Positions 46,265 through 57,540 of a stretch of DNA of 64,000 nucleotides are shown here, piece by piece. Positions within the stretch are counted from its first letter, which is position 1; each line of letters opens with the position of its first letter. Below the pieces are notes generated by a model. The model saw nothing but the letters and a program-made list of their open reading frames with translations. It had not been told where the DNA came from and searched no databases. The stretch comes from Hirsutella rhossiliensis. Its lineage: Eukaryota > Ascomycota > Sordariomycetes > Hypocreales > Ophiocordycipitaceae. Both the position numbers and the translations under genes were made by a program. The stretch is taken from contig NW_025408686.1 of assembly GCF_020360975.1 (NCBI RefSeq), forward strand, positions 434,001 through 498,000, given 5' to 3'.

Positions 46265-49200
46265 TCAGTCGTGGCGGCGGGTTCTTGGTTTCACGGCTTT
46301 CTCTGCTGTGTCGTCATCGTCTCGTTCCTCGCAGCCCTCCTCCGCTGCAGCACATTCGATCCAGTATTGCAGGTTGACGGGTGGGCCTGCTGCGTCCGGA
46401 TGTTCATCGTGGAAAATCTTCAATGCCATTGGTGCGTTACGGAAATTCCTAGCCGGGTACCAGGTCTCATCAGGGTCACATCCCTTCCATAAGACCTGGT
46501 ATTCCAGTCGTCGACTCCTACCGGTTACTCGAGACTGCTGGACTTGATCAACCTCCCACTCGGGTTCTCCGTTGATCTCCTCGGGTGGCGGAGGTGACTG
46601 GATCTGCTGGGGCAAGGGGTTATCGGCTGCTTTTCGAAGACGGTCGGCGTGGAATAGGTTCTTCATTTTGTACGACTCGGGCAGCTGCAGTACGTAGCTA
46701 TGACCGCGTTCTTCCAGGATTACGAACGGACCTGACCATTGGTTATCTAGCCGAGTAGTCGGAGCGTTCGTGGCGAAGCCTTTCCTGCTGAGAAAACTCG
46801 GTCACCGATGGCAAAGTCGGTTGGTCGTCGTTTCCTATTAGCCTGTTCCTTCTGACGTTCTTGAGCGGCGGTGGCAGCATTCCTGGCGTCTTCCTGGGTT
46901 TCCTGGGCGGTCTGCACAAGTTCCCTAGCTCTGGCGGCGGGTCCGGTGGCAGCGGTCTTGTCAGTCGGGGCAGTGACAGGGGTTCCGGATATCTCGGCCT
47001 AGGGCTACTTTTAACGGTGCCATGTCGATGGAAGAGTGCCAAGACGAGTTATGGGCGAAGTCGAGGGCGGGCAGCAGGGAACTCCAGTTATCTTGATGCT
47101 TCGTCACGTAGAATCGTAGCTTTTGATCTAGGTATTGACTTCTACACCCCTTGGGTCTGAGGGTGTAGGAGCTTCCATGACGATGCTTCGTTCCCGTGAG
47201 CCGGTTAATCTCTGCGAGGAAGGCAGAAATAAACTGTCCAGCGTTGTCAGAAATCCATACGAGGGCATACCGAAGAAACGATAGAGGTAGCGGAAGTAGC
47301 GGCTAGCTAAGACTTCTGCCGTATCGTTTTTCTTTCCTGGGAGCGTGGCGATAATCCGGCTTAGCTTGCAGACGAAGGTCCAAACATAGTCATATCCGTA
47401 ACGGTCTTTCGGCATATCCTTCCCGTCACATTCGACGTGCTCCCAAACAGAGGTCGGTACGGGCAGTGGATGGAGCAGTCCAGGGTCTTGTCTCGAGGGT
47501 TTTGTTGCGGCGGCAGTCGTGGCAGTTCCGAATATAACGACGGATATCCTCCTTCATCCTTGGCCAGTAGAAGTCTCGTTGGAGCAGCTTGATCACCTTG
47601 TTCTGTCCGGCGTGAGCGAAGATCTGGGGTTCGTGGGCTTCGCGAATGAGCGCGGTCTGAAGAAACGTCTGCTTGTCTGAGGTCTGGGCTGGTACGACCA
47701 GGTGTGTTCCATGGGTACCGAGGTCTTGGAGGAGGTTCTCTTGGCGGATCAACGAAACGAGTTCGGCTCCTTCGGGACCGAGTTCGGGTCTAGTTCTGGG
47801 CGGTCTTGATCGGGCGTCTGCTGTATCCTCGGTCTTCTGGGGTCTGTAGGGCACTCGTGGCCCTCAGAACTAATGGTCTAGTAGGCTTAGGTTCGGGACT
47901 AAAGTTCTGAGGGGCAGGTTGCCGGCGGCCGTAGGGTCTAGAGAGTCGGTCGCGAAGCCTAGCCTTTCCGGAGGATCAGGGTCACCGTGCGTTCCTCGGC
48001 TTCCCGGGCCTTTACGGTAGGGAGCTCCGCTGTCTTCCTGGAGAGGGCATCGGCGACTACGTTCAGTCGACCGGGGCGGTAGAGGAAACGGATGTCGAAC
48101 TGGGCGAGAAAGTCGGACCATCTGATCTGTCGTACCGAGAGCAGGCGCTTCGTAGAGAAATGGACTAAGGCTTCGTGATCGGTGATCACATCGAACTTCT
48201 GGCCTAAGAGCTCTGGGTAGAAGTGCTCTAGACTCTGTACGACGGCGAGGAGCTCTCGATCTTGGATTGGGTAGGCTCGCTCGGCCGGGGTCATGGTCTT
48301 AGAGAAGAATCCAACGGGCTTCCAGGTCTGATCAGGCTGTTCCTGCCATAGAACACCAGCTGTGGCATTCCGGGAGGCATCGGTCTCCAGTCGGGTCGGC
48401 AGTTCTGGTCTAAAGAAGGCGAGGACCGGGGCTTCGATAGCCAGGCGCTTGAGTTGATCAAATGCTTCGCGTTGCTCCGGGCCCATCACAAAGGCAACAT
48501 CCTTCTTAAGCAACCGGTTCAAGGGTTCTGCCACTCCGGAGGCGTGGTAGCAGAAAACACGGATGAAGTTGCATAGGCCAACGAATGATCGGATCGCGGT
48601 GCGGTCTCGGAGGTCTTCAAACTTCCAGTCTTGTATCGATCGAACTTTCCGAGGGTCGACACTAAGGCCCACACCGGCTTCAAGCAGAACGCCGAGGTAG
48701 TCAACCTTGGTCACGTTAAATCTAGACTTCTTGATGTCTCCTGGAGGTTGGCCTGATGGAGTCGCCAGATCACTTCTTGACAGTCTTTCCAGTGGTCTTC
48801 TTCTTTATCCGAGTAGATCAGGACGTCATCTGCGTAGGCGCTGGCGCACCGGTCGAGGAGATCGTGAAGCTGCGCGTTGATAAACTGCTGGAACCAGGCG
48901 GGACCTACCTTCAGACCGAACGGGAGGACTTTCCAGCGGAAAGTTCCGAAACGGGTGCGAAAGGCGGTCAAATACTCGAGTCAGGGTCCATGCGGAGACG
49001 GTGGAAGGCCTGGATCACATCGATCTTCGTGAAGCGTTGAGCTTCACGGCAACCAAAGCAGTACCTTCGAGGGACGGAGCGGGCGTGATGCGACTTTTAA
49101 GATGATCGTTCATCCAACGGTAGTCGATGCAGAAGCGGCGGGCGGTCGTGTTCGGTTTCGGAGCGAAGAGGACAGAAGCGGCGTGCGGACTCGGATCGGG

Positions 49201-50362
49201 CTCGATGAAGTCTATCTCCGGAGGTGATCGACAGTCTCTTTCTCTAGAGGCAGATACTTAACGGGCGTGCGGTACGATGGGGTCCTGTCGGCGAAAGAGG
49301 CTTCTCAAGCTCTAGGACTACATCGTGACCGGGTCGGCTCGAAGGTAGGGTGTGGGCCTCTTTCTTCGAGAAGAATCCTCTAGATGGGTGAGCTGGGGCG
49401 GTAGACGACTACGGACACAAGCAACATGCTCAGGGTCTTCTCCTGAGGAACGGAATGCTTTGTCCCTGGTAGGTCTTCTGATCCGGGAGACTTTAGCAAC
49501 GGTTCGAGCACTAGGGACGGTCTGGTCAAGGCCGGAGCTTGGCTCGAGCTGGACTGGATCCCGGGGCATCAACGGTTCGAGTTCGTTCCACTGTTCGAAT
49601 CTCTCGTGAGACTCTACTTGGCAGACCAGGGCGTTAATCAGGGCTTGATCTTCGGAGGCTTGGACCGAGGCGACGGAGACGAAGTCGGTAGCAGGGGCGG
49701 TCGTGAGCTGAAAACGGACAGACTTCTTGGCAGACGGAGACTTGGACTGAAACGACGGAGACGGAGTCGGTAACGGGTCGGGACAGAGGCCGGAGGAGCT
49801 TGATCAGAGCGGCGCCAGTTCTTGTGGAGGATCCGGTAGCGTTTCTCCTCTTTCTCGAGCAGGCGGTTCCGCCTCTCAGCGTCGGCCTGGATCTTAGGGT
49901 CGATCCGACCCGAGAGCGGGGCTTGAAGAGAGCTGGATCGTCGGGGAGAACTTGGCGAGGCAGGAAGATCATCTGGCCAGATGATCTGTCGGGCGGCGCA
50001 GTCAAGCAGGAGGCGCTTCTCCCGCATCCAGAAAAGACCGATAAAGATATCATGGCCACACTCAGCTATATCAAATGTCTCGTTTGCGAACGAACGGCCA
50101 TCGATGACGAAAGTGGCGACCAGCTGTTTCTGGATATAGCCGGCTGGCTTTCCACGGAAGTCTTGGGGGAATCCGACTCGGGAGCTCCTTAATCTGGGCT
50201 CCGAGTCTTTGGGCGGCGGACTGGGCGAAGGTTGGGCTAACCAGCAAACGGGTTTCGGCTCCGGTATCACAGAGGGAGCGGGCAGGTAAGCTCACACCAT
50301 CCACTTGGACTTGACTTGGCAGAGTGAATGACTTGCTAGACCTACTCGCTATCTGTGACACC
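46265..50362 (-). pseudogene. pol of chromovirus E (protease, RT, RNase H, integrase, chromodomain), frame broken
   Basis: Domains appear in order but in different frames. The protease has CDTGAE near 50,268. The RT has YADDVLIYS at about 48,822-48,836 after FGTFRWKVLPFGL. RNase H includes FDVITDHEALVHF, then RPGRLNVVADALSR (47,959-48,714). The integrase zinc finger HAGQNK...NCHDCRRNK lies in 47,426-47,854, and the core KDRYGYDYVWTF in 47,128-47,415. A C-terminal chromodomain (EWEVDQV...LEYQVLWKGCDPDETW) lies in 46,265-46,666. At least five frame changes separate these pieces, without the C-to-T pattern of RIP, so they look like small insertions or deletions. The protein cannot be made as a whole from this copy. 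Confidence 0.85.
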
Positions 50363-51445
50363 TTAGGGACCATCAAGGAGTCTTGTGATGGTCCTATTCG
50401 TTTCCGAATCTTGATCAGAGTCGTTGGCAGGGACAGGGACGGAGGCGACACGGGAGACAGCATGGGTGCGGTCGGGACAGTCGCGAGAGAGGTGCCCTGT
50501 TTTTCCACAAATAAAGCAGGTGCCATTATCCCAATGGACCCTTTTCTCATCGTCGGTCAAGGCTCTGCCAGCATCACGCGAGGTGATAGGGTCGAGCCGG
50601 TCTTGTTCGGAGTCTTGGCGGTAGTCGGAGCAGTCTTAGTCGGCGCGCGGCGAGATCGGTCGGAAGAGCGGGAGTCCTGTGTCTGCCTCATACTCCTCTT
50701 CTGGCAGTGGACAGCGTCCTTAATGAACCCACAGAAAACCTCGTAGGTCACGGACTCGTCACGGGTCTTGGTCAAGAGGCTGTTATCTAGGTTGGCCGGG
50801 ATGTGCTGCCACAAGGTATGCTTCATCTGGTCCTCGGGCACACGACCGGTCGCAGTTAAGTAGTCAAATTCCGCAAGGAAGTCCACAATGTCGGTCTTCC
50901 CATTCACGGTAAACTGGAGGCGTTGCAGGCGGTCAAGAGCCTCGGAAAGCTCATTCGGATTGCCATAGGCGGACTCGAGGGCTTGGATCATCTCTGCCAC
51001 TCCAGAGAAGGGTCGAGTGTCAGAGGAGAAGCGGGTTTCAAGTGCTCGGCGGGCTTTTCCCTCGAGCAGGTTATACAGACAGACCATCCGGCTGTTCTCA
51101 GTCCGGAAGGTTCGTACGTCTTCGTCAAATTTGTTCTTTATGCTCAGGATGAAGGAATGGAACTCGTCCTTCTTTCCTGAGAACGTCGCGGAGGCCTTGA
51201 TGCGCGATTTGGCGGCGTCGCTGTACTCGGGGTTCTTGCCCTCTGGGAAGGGGCAAAACAGGCCAGGCAGCTTTGCCTGTTGGTCGGAAGGCCGGGCCAT
51301 TTGGGCCGGCAAAAGCAGTCGAGGGCTCCCGGTGCTGTCGATTTGATTCAACAGACAGAGAGCGTTCATTTAGACGGGCCGTTAAGGCCGCAATCTGTTC
51401 CCTCATCTCGCGGATGAGAGCGTCTTGGGGGCTCGGGGCAGCCAT
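50363..51445 (-). pseudogene. gag of chromovirus E, frame broken
   Basis: A likely start is the ATG at 51445 (MAAPSPQDALIREMREQ). The frame shifts between about 51,400 and 51,250 to continue as the capsid-like segment FSGKKDEFHSFILSIKNKF (51,369-50,557). It then shifts again to the nucleocapsid zinc knuckle CFICGKTGHLSRDC (about 50,518, CCHC). Retrotransposon gag packages RNA into virus-like particles. Two frame changes make this copy non-coding. Confidence 0.8.
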
Positions 51446-51842
51446 GGCTACTATTTCGGATTCAGTGGCTTGGCCAGCAAGCCGGGTGGAACGGCGAGGC
51501 TGATCAGAGGCAGGGCTTCCTCGGATATCATAGTCGCGAGGTGATAGGTGTCGGAAATGATACCACGCGGAATCACGGTCAGATGCCTGCACGAGCAGGG
51601 ACGGTCGGAGGTCAGACGGGACGAATCCCTGGTCGGAACGGTTGGTCGGACGGCTACACACACGCGTAGTCTTGGTCGGAACGGACGTGATCTCAGCCTT
51701 GAGGATCACTTGGTCGGTGGTCGGAGTCTTGGTCGGAACGGTCAGAACGGATGCGCTGGATTTACGTCAGGCGCGTGTGACGTGAAAGCTCGGTGCCTAT
51801 TTGCTTAATCGCTGGCAAGCGATCTTATTGAGCTTTGAGTAG

Positions 51843-52063
51843 TGTTACGGCCAGGCACATACGAGCCTTGACGGCTATAAAGATGTATTGGCACTATGAA
51901 CAAAGACTCAAAGCTAAGGAGCAAGAAAGGAAGACTAGACTACACGACCGAGCGGGCCCTTATATAGACACGAGGTCGCGCGTGGGCACGTGATGCTGCT
52001 TGGGCACGTGACACTGGTGAGGTTCTGCGCTGGCTCTCTACGCCGGCGCCCAGGGTCGTGACA
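51843..52063 (-). repeat. 5' LTR of chromovirus E
   Basis: 221 bp, apparently identical to the 3' LTR, followed by the target duplication GCTTA. Just inside the element (about 51,600-51,760) the motif GGTCGGAACGG recurs several times in the leader. Confidence 0.92.
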
Positions 52064-52980
52064 GCTTAAAAGACTTTAGGCTATAGCTCTTAGCTTTTTA
52101 TACTAATAGCTTTAAGGGGTGCTTTAAGGGGTCCCTTATAGAGACTAACGCTTACTCCTTTTATAAAATAGGCTTAGAAAACAAGCCTATTAAAGTATAC
52201 TATAAGAACCTAGGGCCCTTAATTAAAGTAGCTAATATAGAGCTATTTATAATACTAAGGGTCTTAAAGGACTTAGCTAAGAGGCCTTAGCCTTTAAGGC
52301 CTAGCCCCCTTAACCTTCTTATAAATACCTATATCTTTATAGATAGCTAAGCTACTATAAAGAAGGTTATAGGTTTCTTAGACCTAGCTATATATATTAA
52401 AAGGCTCTTATTTAGCTTAGAAGCCTTTTATAATATATAGCTATATTAGTACCCTAGCTACCTAAGGATCTTTAGTAATAAGCTTATTAACTAGCTAGCT
52501 AAAAAAAGCTTATAGGCTCTTACTTAAAGGACCCCCTTAGTCTTTATTAGCTACTTATAAAGAAAGGTTTAGTAAGCTACTAAGGACTATTAAAAGGGAC
52601 TTTATACTACTAAGTCGGCTAAAGGCCTTAAGGCTAAGGGCTTAGGTAAATACTATATATCTATTTAAAAGACCCTTACTTAGCTCTTAGCTTAAAAAAG
52701 GACCTTATAAGGAGGCCTAGGCTAACCCTCTTAGCTTTTTACTAGCTCCTTTTTAAGGCTAGCTTTTTATTTTCCTTTTTAAAAAGGACTAATAAAGTAA
52801 ACTAAGATAACTACTACTATAGCTAAGGAAGGTATACGGCTAAGCACCTTATCTTAAGGTACTTAAACTATAGGAGGGAAAGAGAGGTCTTTTACTAAAC
52901 CTTTAAAAGATAAGAGGGGGCCCTTATTAGCCTTACTATAGCCCTAAAAGCTATATATAAGTAATAATATAAAAAAATAG

Positions 52981-53990
52981 TATTTACTTATTTATTTTAT
53001 CTCTTTCTTTCTTTATTATTTTTTTATTAATATTTCTTCCTTTTTAGTTTATTATATTATAAATTAATAGTAAGAGATTAATTTATATTAATAAAAAGTA
53101 AAAGAAGTATTAAAGAAAGTAATAGCTTACCTAGCTTAAATTAAGAAATAAAAGTCTTTCTTAAAAAACTAAGGTAGTAAGTTATTTTAGTAGGGTATAT
53201 AAGCTATTAATAAAAAAGATAGTAGAATATATTTTTTTAAGATAGATTAGTTTATTTATTAAATAAAGAAACTATTACTATTAGTAAGGTTTAATTATTT
53301 AATACCTTAAATATATTAAACTAAAATACTATTCTTAATAACCTTATATTTCTAAGTAAGGGTTTACTTAATAAAACTATTAAAGTAAAGAACTATAATA
53401 GGTTAAGTACTTAAGTAGTTCCTAGGTATTTTCCTTTAATTTATATCCCTTTTACTTAATAAGGTATTCTTATTACTAACCTTATTTTTTTATATTTAGT
53501 ATTTATTTTACTTTATATTCTTAATTATTATTAACTTTAACTTTTTCTTATAGTTTAGTATTTTTATAAGGGTATTTACCCTTAGTATAAGTCTATATAT
53601 TAGCCTAGACCTTAGCTAATAGCGTTATAAGGTAAGGTAGGCTATATATATAAATATATATTTAATAGTAGTAAGCGTAGTATATAGTTAAATCCTATAT
53701 AGCTTATTATTATAATATAATAAAAGGTACTTATAGTATAGCCCTTTACTTACCTTATAATAATATAAGCTATCTTTATATTAAACTTAATATTAAAACC
53801 TTAGTAGTATTAGCTAAAGTAGTAGTAGTAGTAGTAGCTACTATAAAAAGAAGCTTAGTATTAATAGCTATAGTAATAAGTAAAAGAGCTATATTAGTAA
53901 TACTTATAAAAAGAGGCTTAGTAGTAATAAGATAAATAAGCTTAATTTATAAAGCTATTCTACTAAATATTATAAGACCTAGACTAACGA
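52981..53990. other. Extremely AT-rich spacer
   Basis: Mostly A/T with TpA runs, including a GTAGTAGTAGTAGTA triplet repeat near 53,820. It may include the LTR and leader of the gypsy element that follows, but no second LTR copy is in the window to define it. Confidence 0.5.
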
Positions 53991-55885
53991 GTAACCTTAT
54001 ATTAAATCCTTAATACCCTTTTAATACTAGCTTTAGTAAATACGCCCCCTACTACTAAGAGGTTAGAGTATAAGACGGTCCTTAGTAAATAAAAGCTACT
54101 ACCTTAGCCTACCTAAGATAGTAAGCTAGAGACCTTTTACTTCTTCCTTAACTACTTAATAGTAAAATACTATATTAATAAGAAATAGGGCCTTAATAGC
54201 TATAAGGAGATAGCTTAGTTCTTACTTTTTTATACGCTATTAAAGCCTTAAATATAGTAAGTAGTAAGCTTTTAAGAGTAGGGCGGTCCTAGAAAGATAA
54301 AAGACCCTTAAGTATTCTTTAACTACTTAGTCTATACCTTCGGTAATATATAGGAATAAGAGAAAGTATAGGATAAGCTATAGACCCTTACTTAGTAAGA
54401 GGGGTAGTCTTTTAAAGAGTTCTTACTAGAATTTAAAGAGACCTTAACTTAGGCGGCGGGTAATACCGCTTAGGATAATAGCGCTAAGCTTACTTAGCTA
54501 TAGAACTCGATCTCCTTAGCGCTCTAAGAGCTACTTATCCTTATTATAATACCCTTTACTTAAAAGGGATATATATCCTACCTTATAAAGGTAGCCTAAG
54601 GATATAAGTAAACGCCGCGCTTTTAAAAGCTATATAAGCGCTTAGCCTTAAGCGGGACTAATAAGCTAGATAGTTCCTTCTTACTTAACCTATCTATACC
54701 TAGGCCCGCTCTTAAGTTAGTAGTCGATATAAATAGCGACGTCCGGATAGTAGCTATACGCTTTAAGGGGTATAGTAATTATAAGACCCTAGCTACTTTA
54801 CTAGTAGTATAGTTTAATAAGATAGCTAAGTAATTACCTTATAAGGAAATTAATAAATAATATAAAGAAGGCCGCTATATATATTATAGTAAAAGTATAT
54901 ATATAGTTAGGTCTTACCCTTACCTCTTAGTTAAGAAGCTAGTAAAGATATAGGTTACCCGCGCCCTATTAAAATCTAATAATAAGGGAGATAAAGGAAC
55001 CTCTATTATATATAAATTAAAGGGAAAAGCTTAGCTTTAGTATAAAGGTAGGCCCTAAAGCTTAGTAAGCTAATATTAGCTAAGAAGGACTTAGTAAAGC
55101 GTATTAAAAAAGAACCTACTTTAATATTAGTTATTATTAACTAAACTTACCTCCTTTCTACCTTTATAGATAAGGGCTATTAGTATTACGCTATAATTAA
55201 TAAAGTAAATACCCTTAAGCTATACTTACTAGTAAAGAAGATTTACTTTAAGCGTATAAAAGGCGCCTTAGATATAATAAAGGGCGCGGTTATTAAAGGT
55301 ATCGCCTAAGTAGCTATAAAGGTTAACGGCCTCCCGCGGCTACTAGTAATATATATAGTCTCTTAGCTTAAGTTTCCCTTAATTCTTAAGAAGCTATAGT
55401 TAATATATATAAAGTTATATTTAGTACTATATAAAGGGAAGCTATAGTTTAGCCTTATATAGTCCTAGGTTTAGTATAGTAGTAAGGAGGGAGCGCTAAA
55501 CGCCCTACTTAACTTATAAGATACTTAAGAAGTCTTAGCCTTAGTATTTATAAGTATAATATAGTAAATCTATAAGTAGAAGGGGCTAGCTATAGCTATA
55601 GCGTTAATCTATATAGTTAGCTTAATAGATATTAAGAAAGCACTATAACTAAAGTACTTTATATTAAAAGAGGAGCTATAGTAAGCTATCCTACTATAGT
55701 TTTATAGCTTACTACTACTCTTTTAAAAGAGTAAGGCTAATAAGTTAAACCCTTATAAGCTAAGCGTAGACTACTTAATACTACTTTATATAAGGGATAA
55801 TAGTAAGGAGCTTCCCTTACTATTTAGGCCGCTATATAATATATTATAAGAGGAACTACTAGTATTAAAAAAGACCTTTATAGAC

Positions 55886-56071
55886 TATTATAAAGTAAGT
55901 AGAAGCATATATATAAGTGCTATCTATAAGATAATATTAATAAGCTATATAAAGCTCTCCTATATATAGCTAGCCTATATATATATATATAAGATCTAGC
56001 CCTCTATATATAACTATATAGCTTAAGTTATAGCTTAAGCTTATAACCTATAATAGTTAAAGACTCTTATA
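55886..56071 (-). repeat. 3' LTR of gypsy C copy 2
   Basis: 186 bp, TATTATAAAG to CTCTTATA, next to target duplication TAGAC. Confidence 0.85.
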
Positions 56072-56506
56072 TAATACCCTCCTTTAAGCGTAGCGCGGCG
56101 TTACTTAATTAATAGCTTCTATATTATTAAGCCTATACTACTAGCTTTACCCTACCCTTTCCTATTAATTATACTAGCCCTACTAGCCTTATTATTCCCG
56201 CGCTTATTAGCCTAGGTAGCTAGAACTAAGCTCTATACTTATTAGCTAGCTAGCTATTTAAATAAGGGCGTAACCTATTATATATACCCCTAAGTAGCCG
56301 GCGGCCGGCTTAGACCTATATAAGCCTTAGGTTACTTATCTCCTTAGCCTTAAGTAGCCTCCTTTACTTAAGGGTATATAAAGCGGTATCCTTCCCTTCC
56401 TCTTTCCTTTCCTTCTCCTCCTTCTTTAACTATAATAATAGTAGTAATAGGTAAGTTCCGCTTTACTTAAGGTATTAGTTTATTCTTAGCTATATAGGCC
56501 GCTTTA

Positions 56507-57540
56507 TTAATATATACTTATAGTAATAGCTATAGCTATAATAATAGCCCTAATAATAATAACTTTAACTAGTAAGTTCTCTACCTTATAAAGTAAGAAG
56601 CTATAATCTATAATATTAACTTCTATAATAGATATATCTACCTCCCTTTCCTTTACTTCTTCCTTCTTAGAGCGTATAAAGTTATTTATCGATACTATAC
56701 TAAGCACGGCTAACGATAGCTCCGCCGCTACCGCTACTCCTACCTATGCCCCCGCGACCGCGCCTACCGCCGCTGCCTCTACCTTTACTACGCTAGCTGC
56801 CCTTATATTATCTTTCTAAGTAATAACGCTATCCCTACTACTAGCTATAACGCCCGGCCCTTTTACTCTTACCTTTACCTCTACTACCCCTATAAGTCTA
56901 CTACTTAGTAAGTATAGTAGCTATTTTCCGCTAACTTCTTAAAGTATAAACGCTAAGTATAGGCTAAAGCCGCCTACGCGGCCCCCTATATATAGTACGC
57001 GTTATAAGAGCTCCCCTATACTAATTAAGTTAGGCGCTACTATAGCGGTAGTTATTATTAATACGCGCGTATTAGCCGCGCCTATAAGGCGGCGCCTTTT
57101 ATCTTACTTACTATAGCGTTAGCTTAAAAGGCTAGCGCGTATAGGTAGGTATAGAGGGCTACTAAGAAGCGCCTTACCGCCGCCGCCGCTACCTACTATA
57201 ATCTCCGCGCCCTTAAGCGCTAGGGCCTTATCCTTAAGTAAGTTCCTCTCCTCTAGCTCTTTTACTTCTACTACTAACTCTCTTAATACTAAGGATACTA
57301 CCTTCGTCGCCTTATTAGCGGTCCCCTTAGCTATACCCGCCGCCGCCCCCGCCGCTACTACTAGCCGGGCCCCCCCCGCCCCTAGAGCCCTTAGAGCCGC
57401 CGCTACTATTAACTAGCTCGCGGGCCTAAAGGGCCGCCTAAGCGCCTTAAAGAGCGCCGCCGCCGCTAATAAAGTAAAGGAGGACGATAAGGATAAAGAT
57501 AAGGATAATAATAAGGATAATAAATAGATCTAAGTAGTTT
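56507..57540 (-). pseudogene. Possible extra ORF of gypsy C downstream of integrase
   Basis: On the minus strand one frame stays open over about 340 codons with only a handful of stops, most explainable as former Gln or Trp codons. It begins Asp/Lys-rich, passes through charged, possibly coiled-coil sequence (VLRELVVEVKELEERNLL) and Ala/Gly-rich stretches, and ends with SINNFIRSKKEEVKEREVD. The same region occurs in copy 1 (29,562-30,380) with a 230-bp deletion. The opposite strand also stays fairly open and Pro/Thr/Ala-rich, so the coding strand is not certain. I do not recognise a domain. Confidence 0.35.

Larger units (their letters stand above)
46004..52063 (-). mobile_element. Chromovirus E: structurally complete Ty3/gypsy element, not RIP-affected
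   Basis: 6060 bp bounded by 221-bp LTRs (TGTTACG...CGTGACA) that I read as identical. Both sides carry the duplication GCTTA (45999-46003 and 52064-52068). A G-rich purine tract (ACGGGGGGTAG on the minus strand) abuts the 3' LTR. Base composition is normal, unlike the RIP-saturated LINE on each side. The order on the minus strand is gag, zinc knuckle, protease, RT, RNase H, integrase, chromodomain, that is, the chromovirus class. No standard tRNA primer site (TGG...) follows the 5' LTR, which fits a self-primed or atypical primer. The insertion postdates RIP of the host LINE. Confidence 0.92.
44201..52980 (+). mobile_element. Tad1-like non-LTR retrotransposon (LINE), RIP-inactivated and split by chromovirus E
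   Basis: The + strand between about 44,600 and 45,350 reads as a LINE reverse transcriptase: DYTIPKAYKVISLLNYL, then FLLNIKGAF, and an active-site remnant SYINNFSI near 45,137-45,160 (normally YIDD). After the 6-kb insertion at 46004-52063, an RNase H domain follows at about 52,320-52,530 (IFTDS-x-ATIK, then a degraded GH-x-G and NKL-x-N). RT followed by RNase H is typical of the fungal Tad1 and related I clades. Stops occur at Gln and Trp positions. The 3' end is near 52,960-52,980; the 5' end is unclear. Confidence 0.75.
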
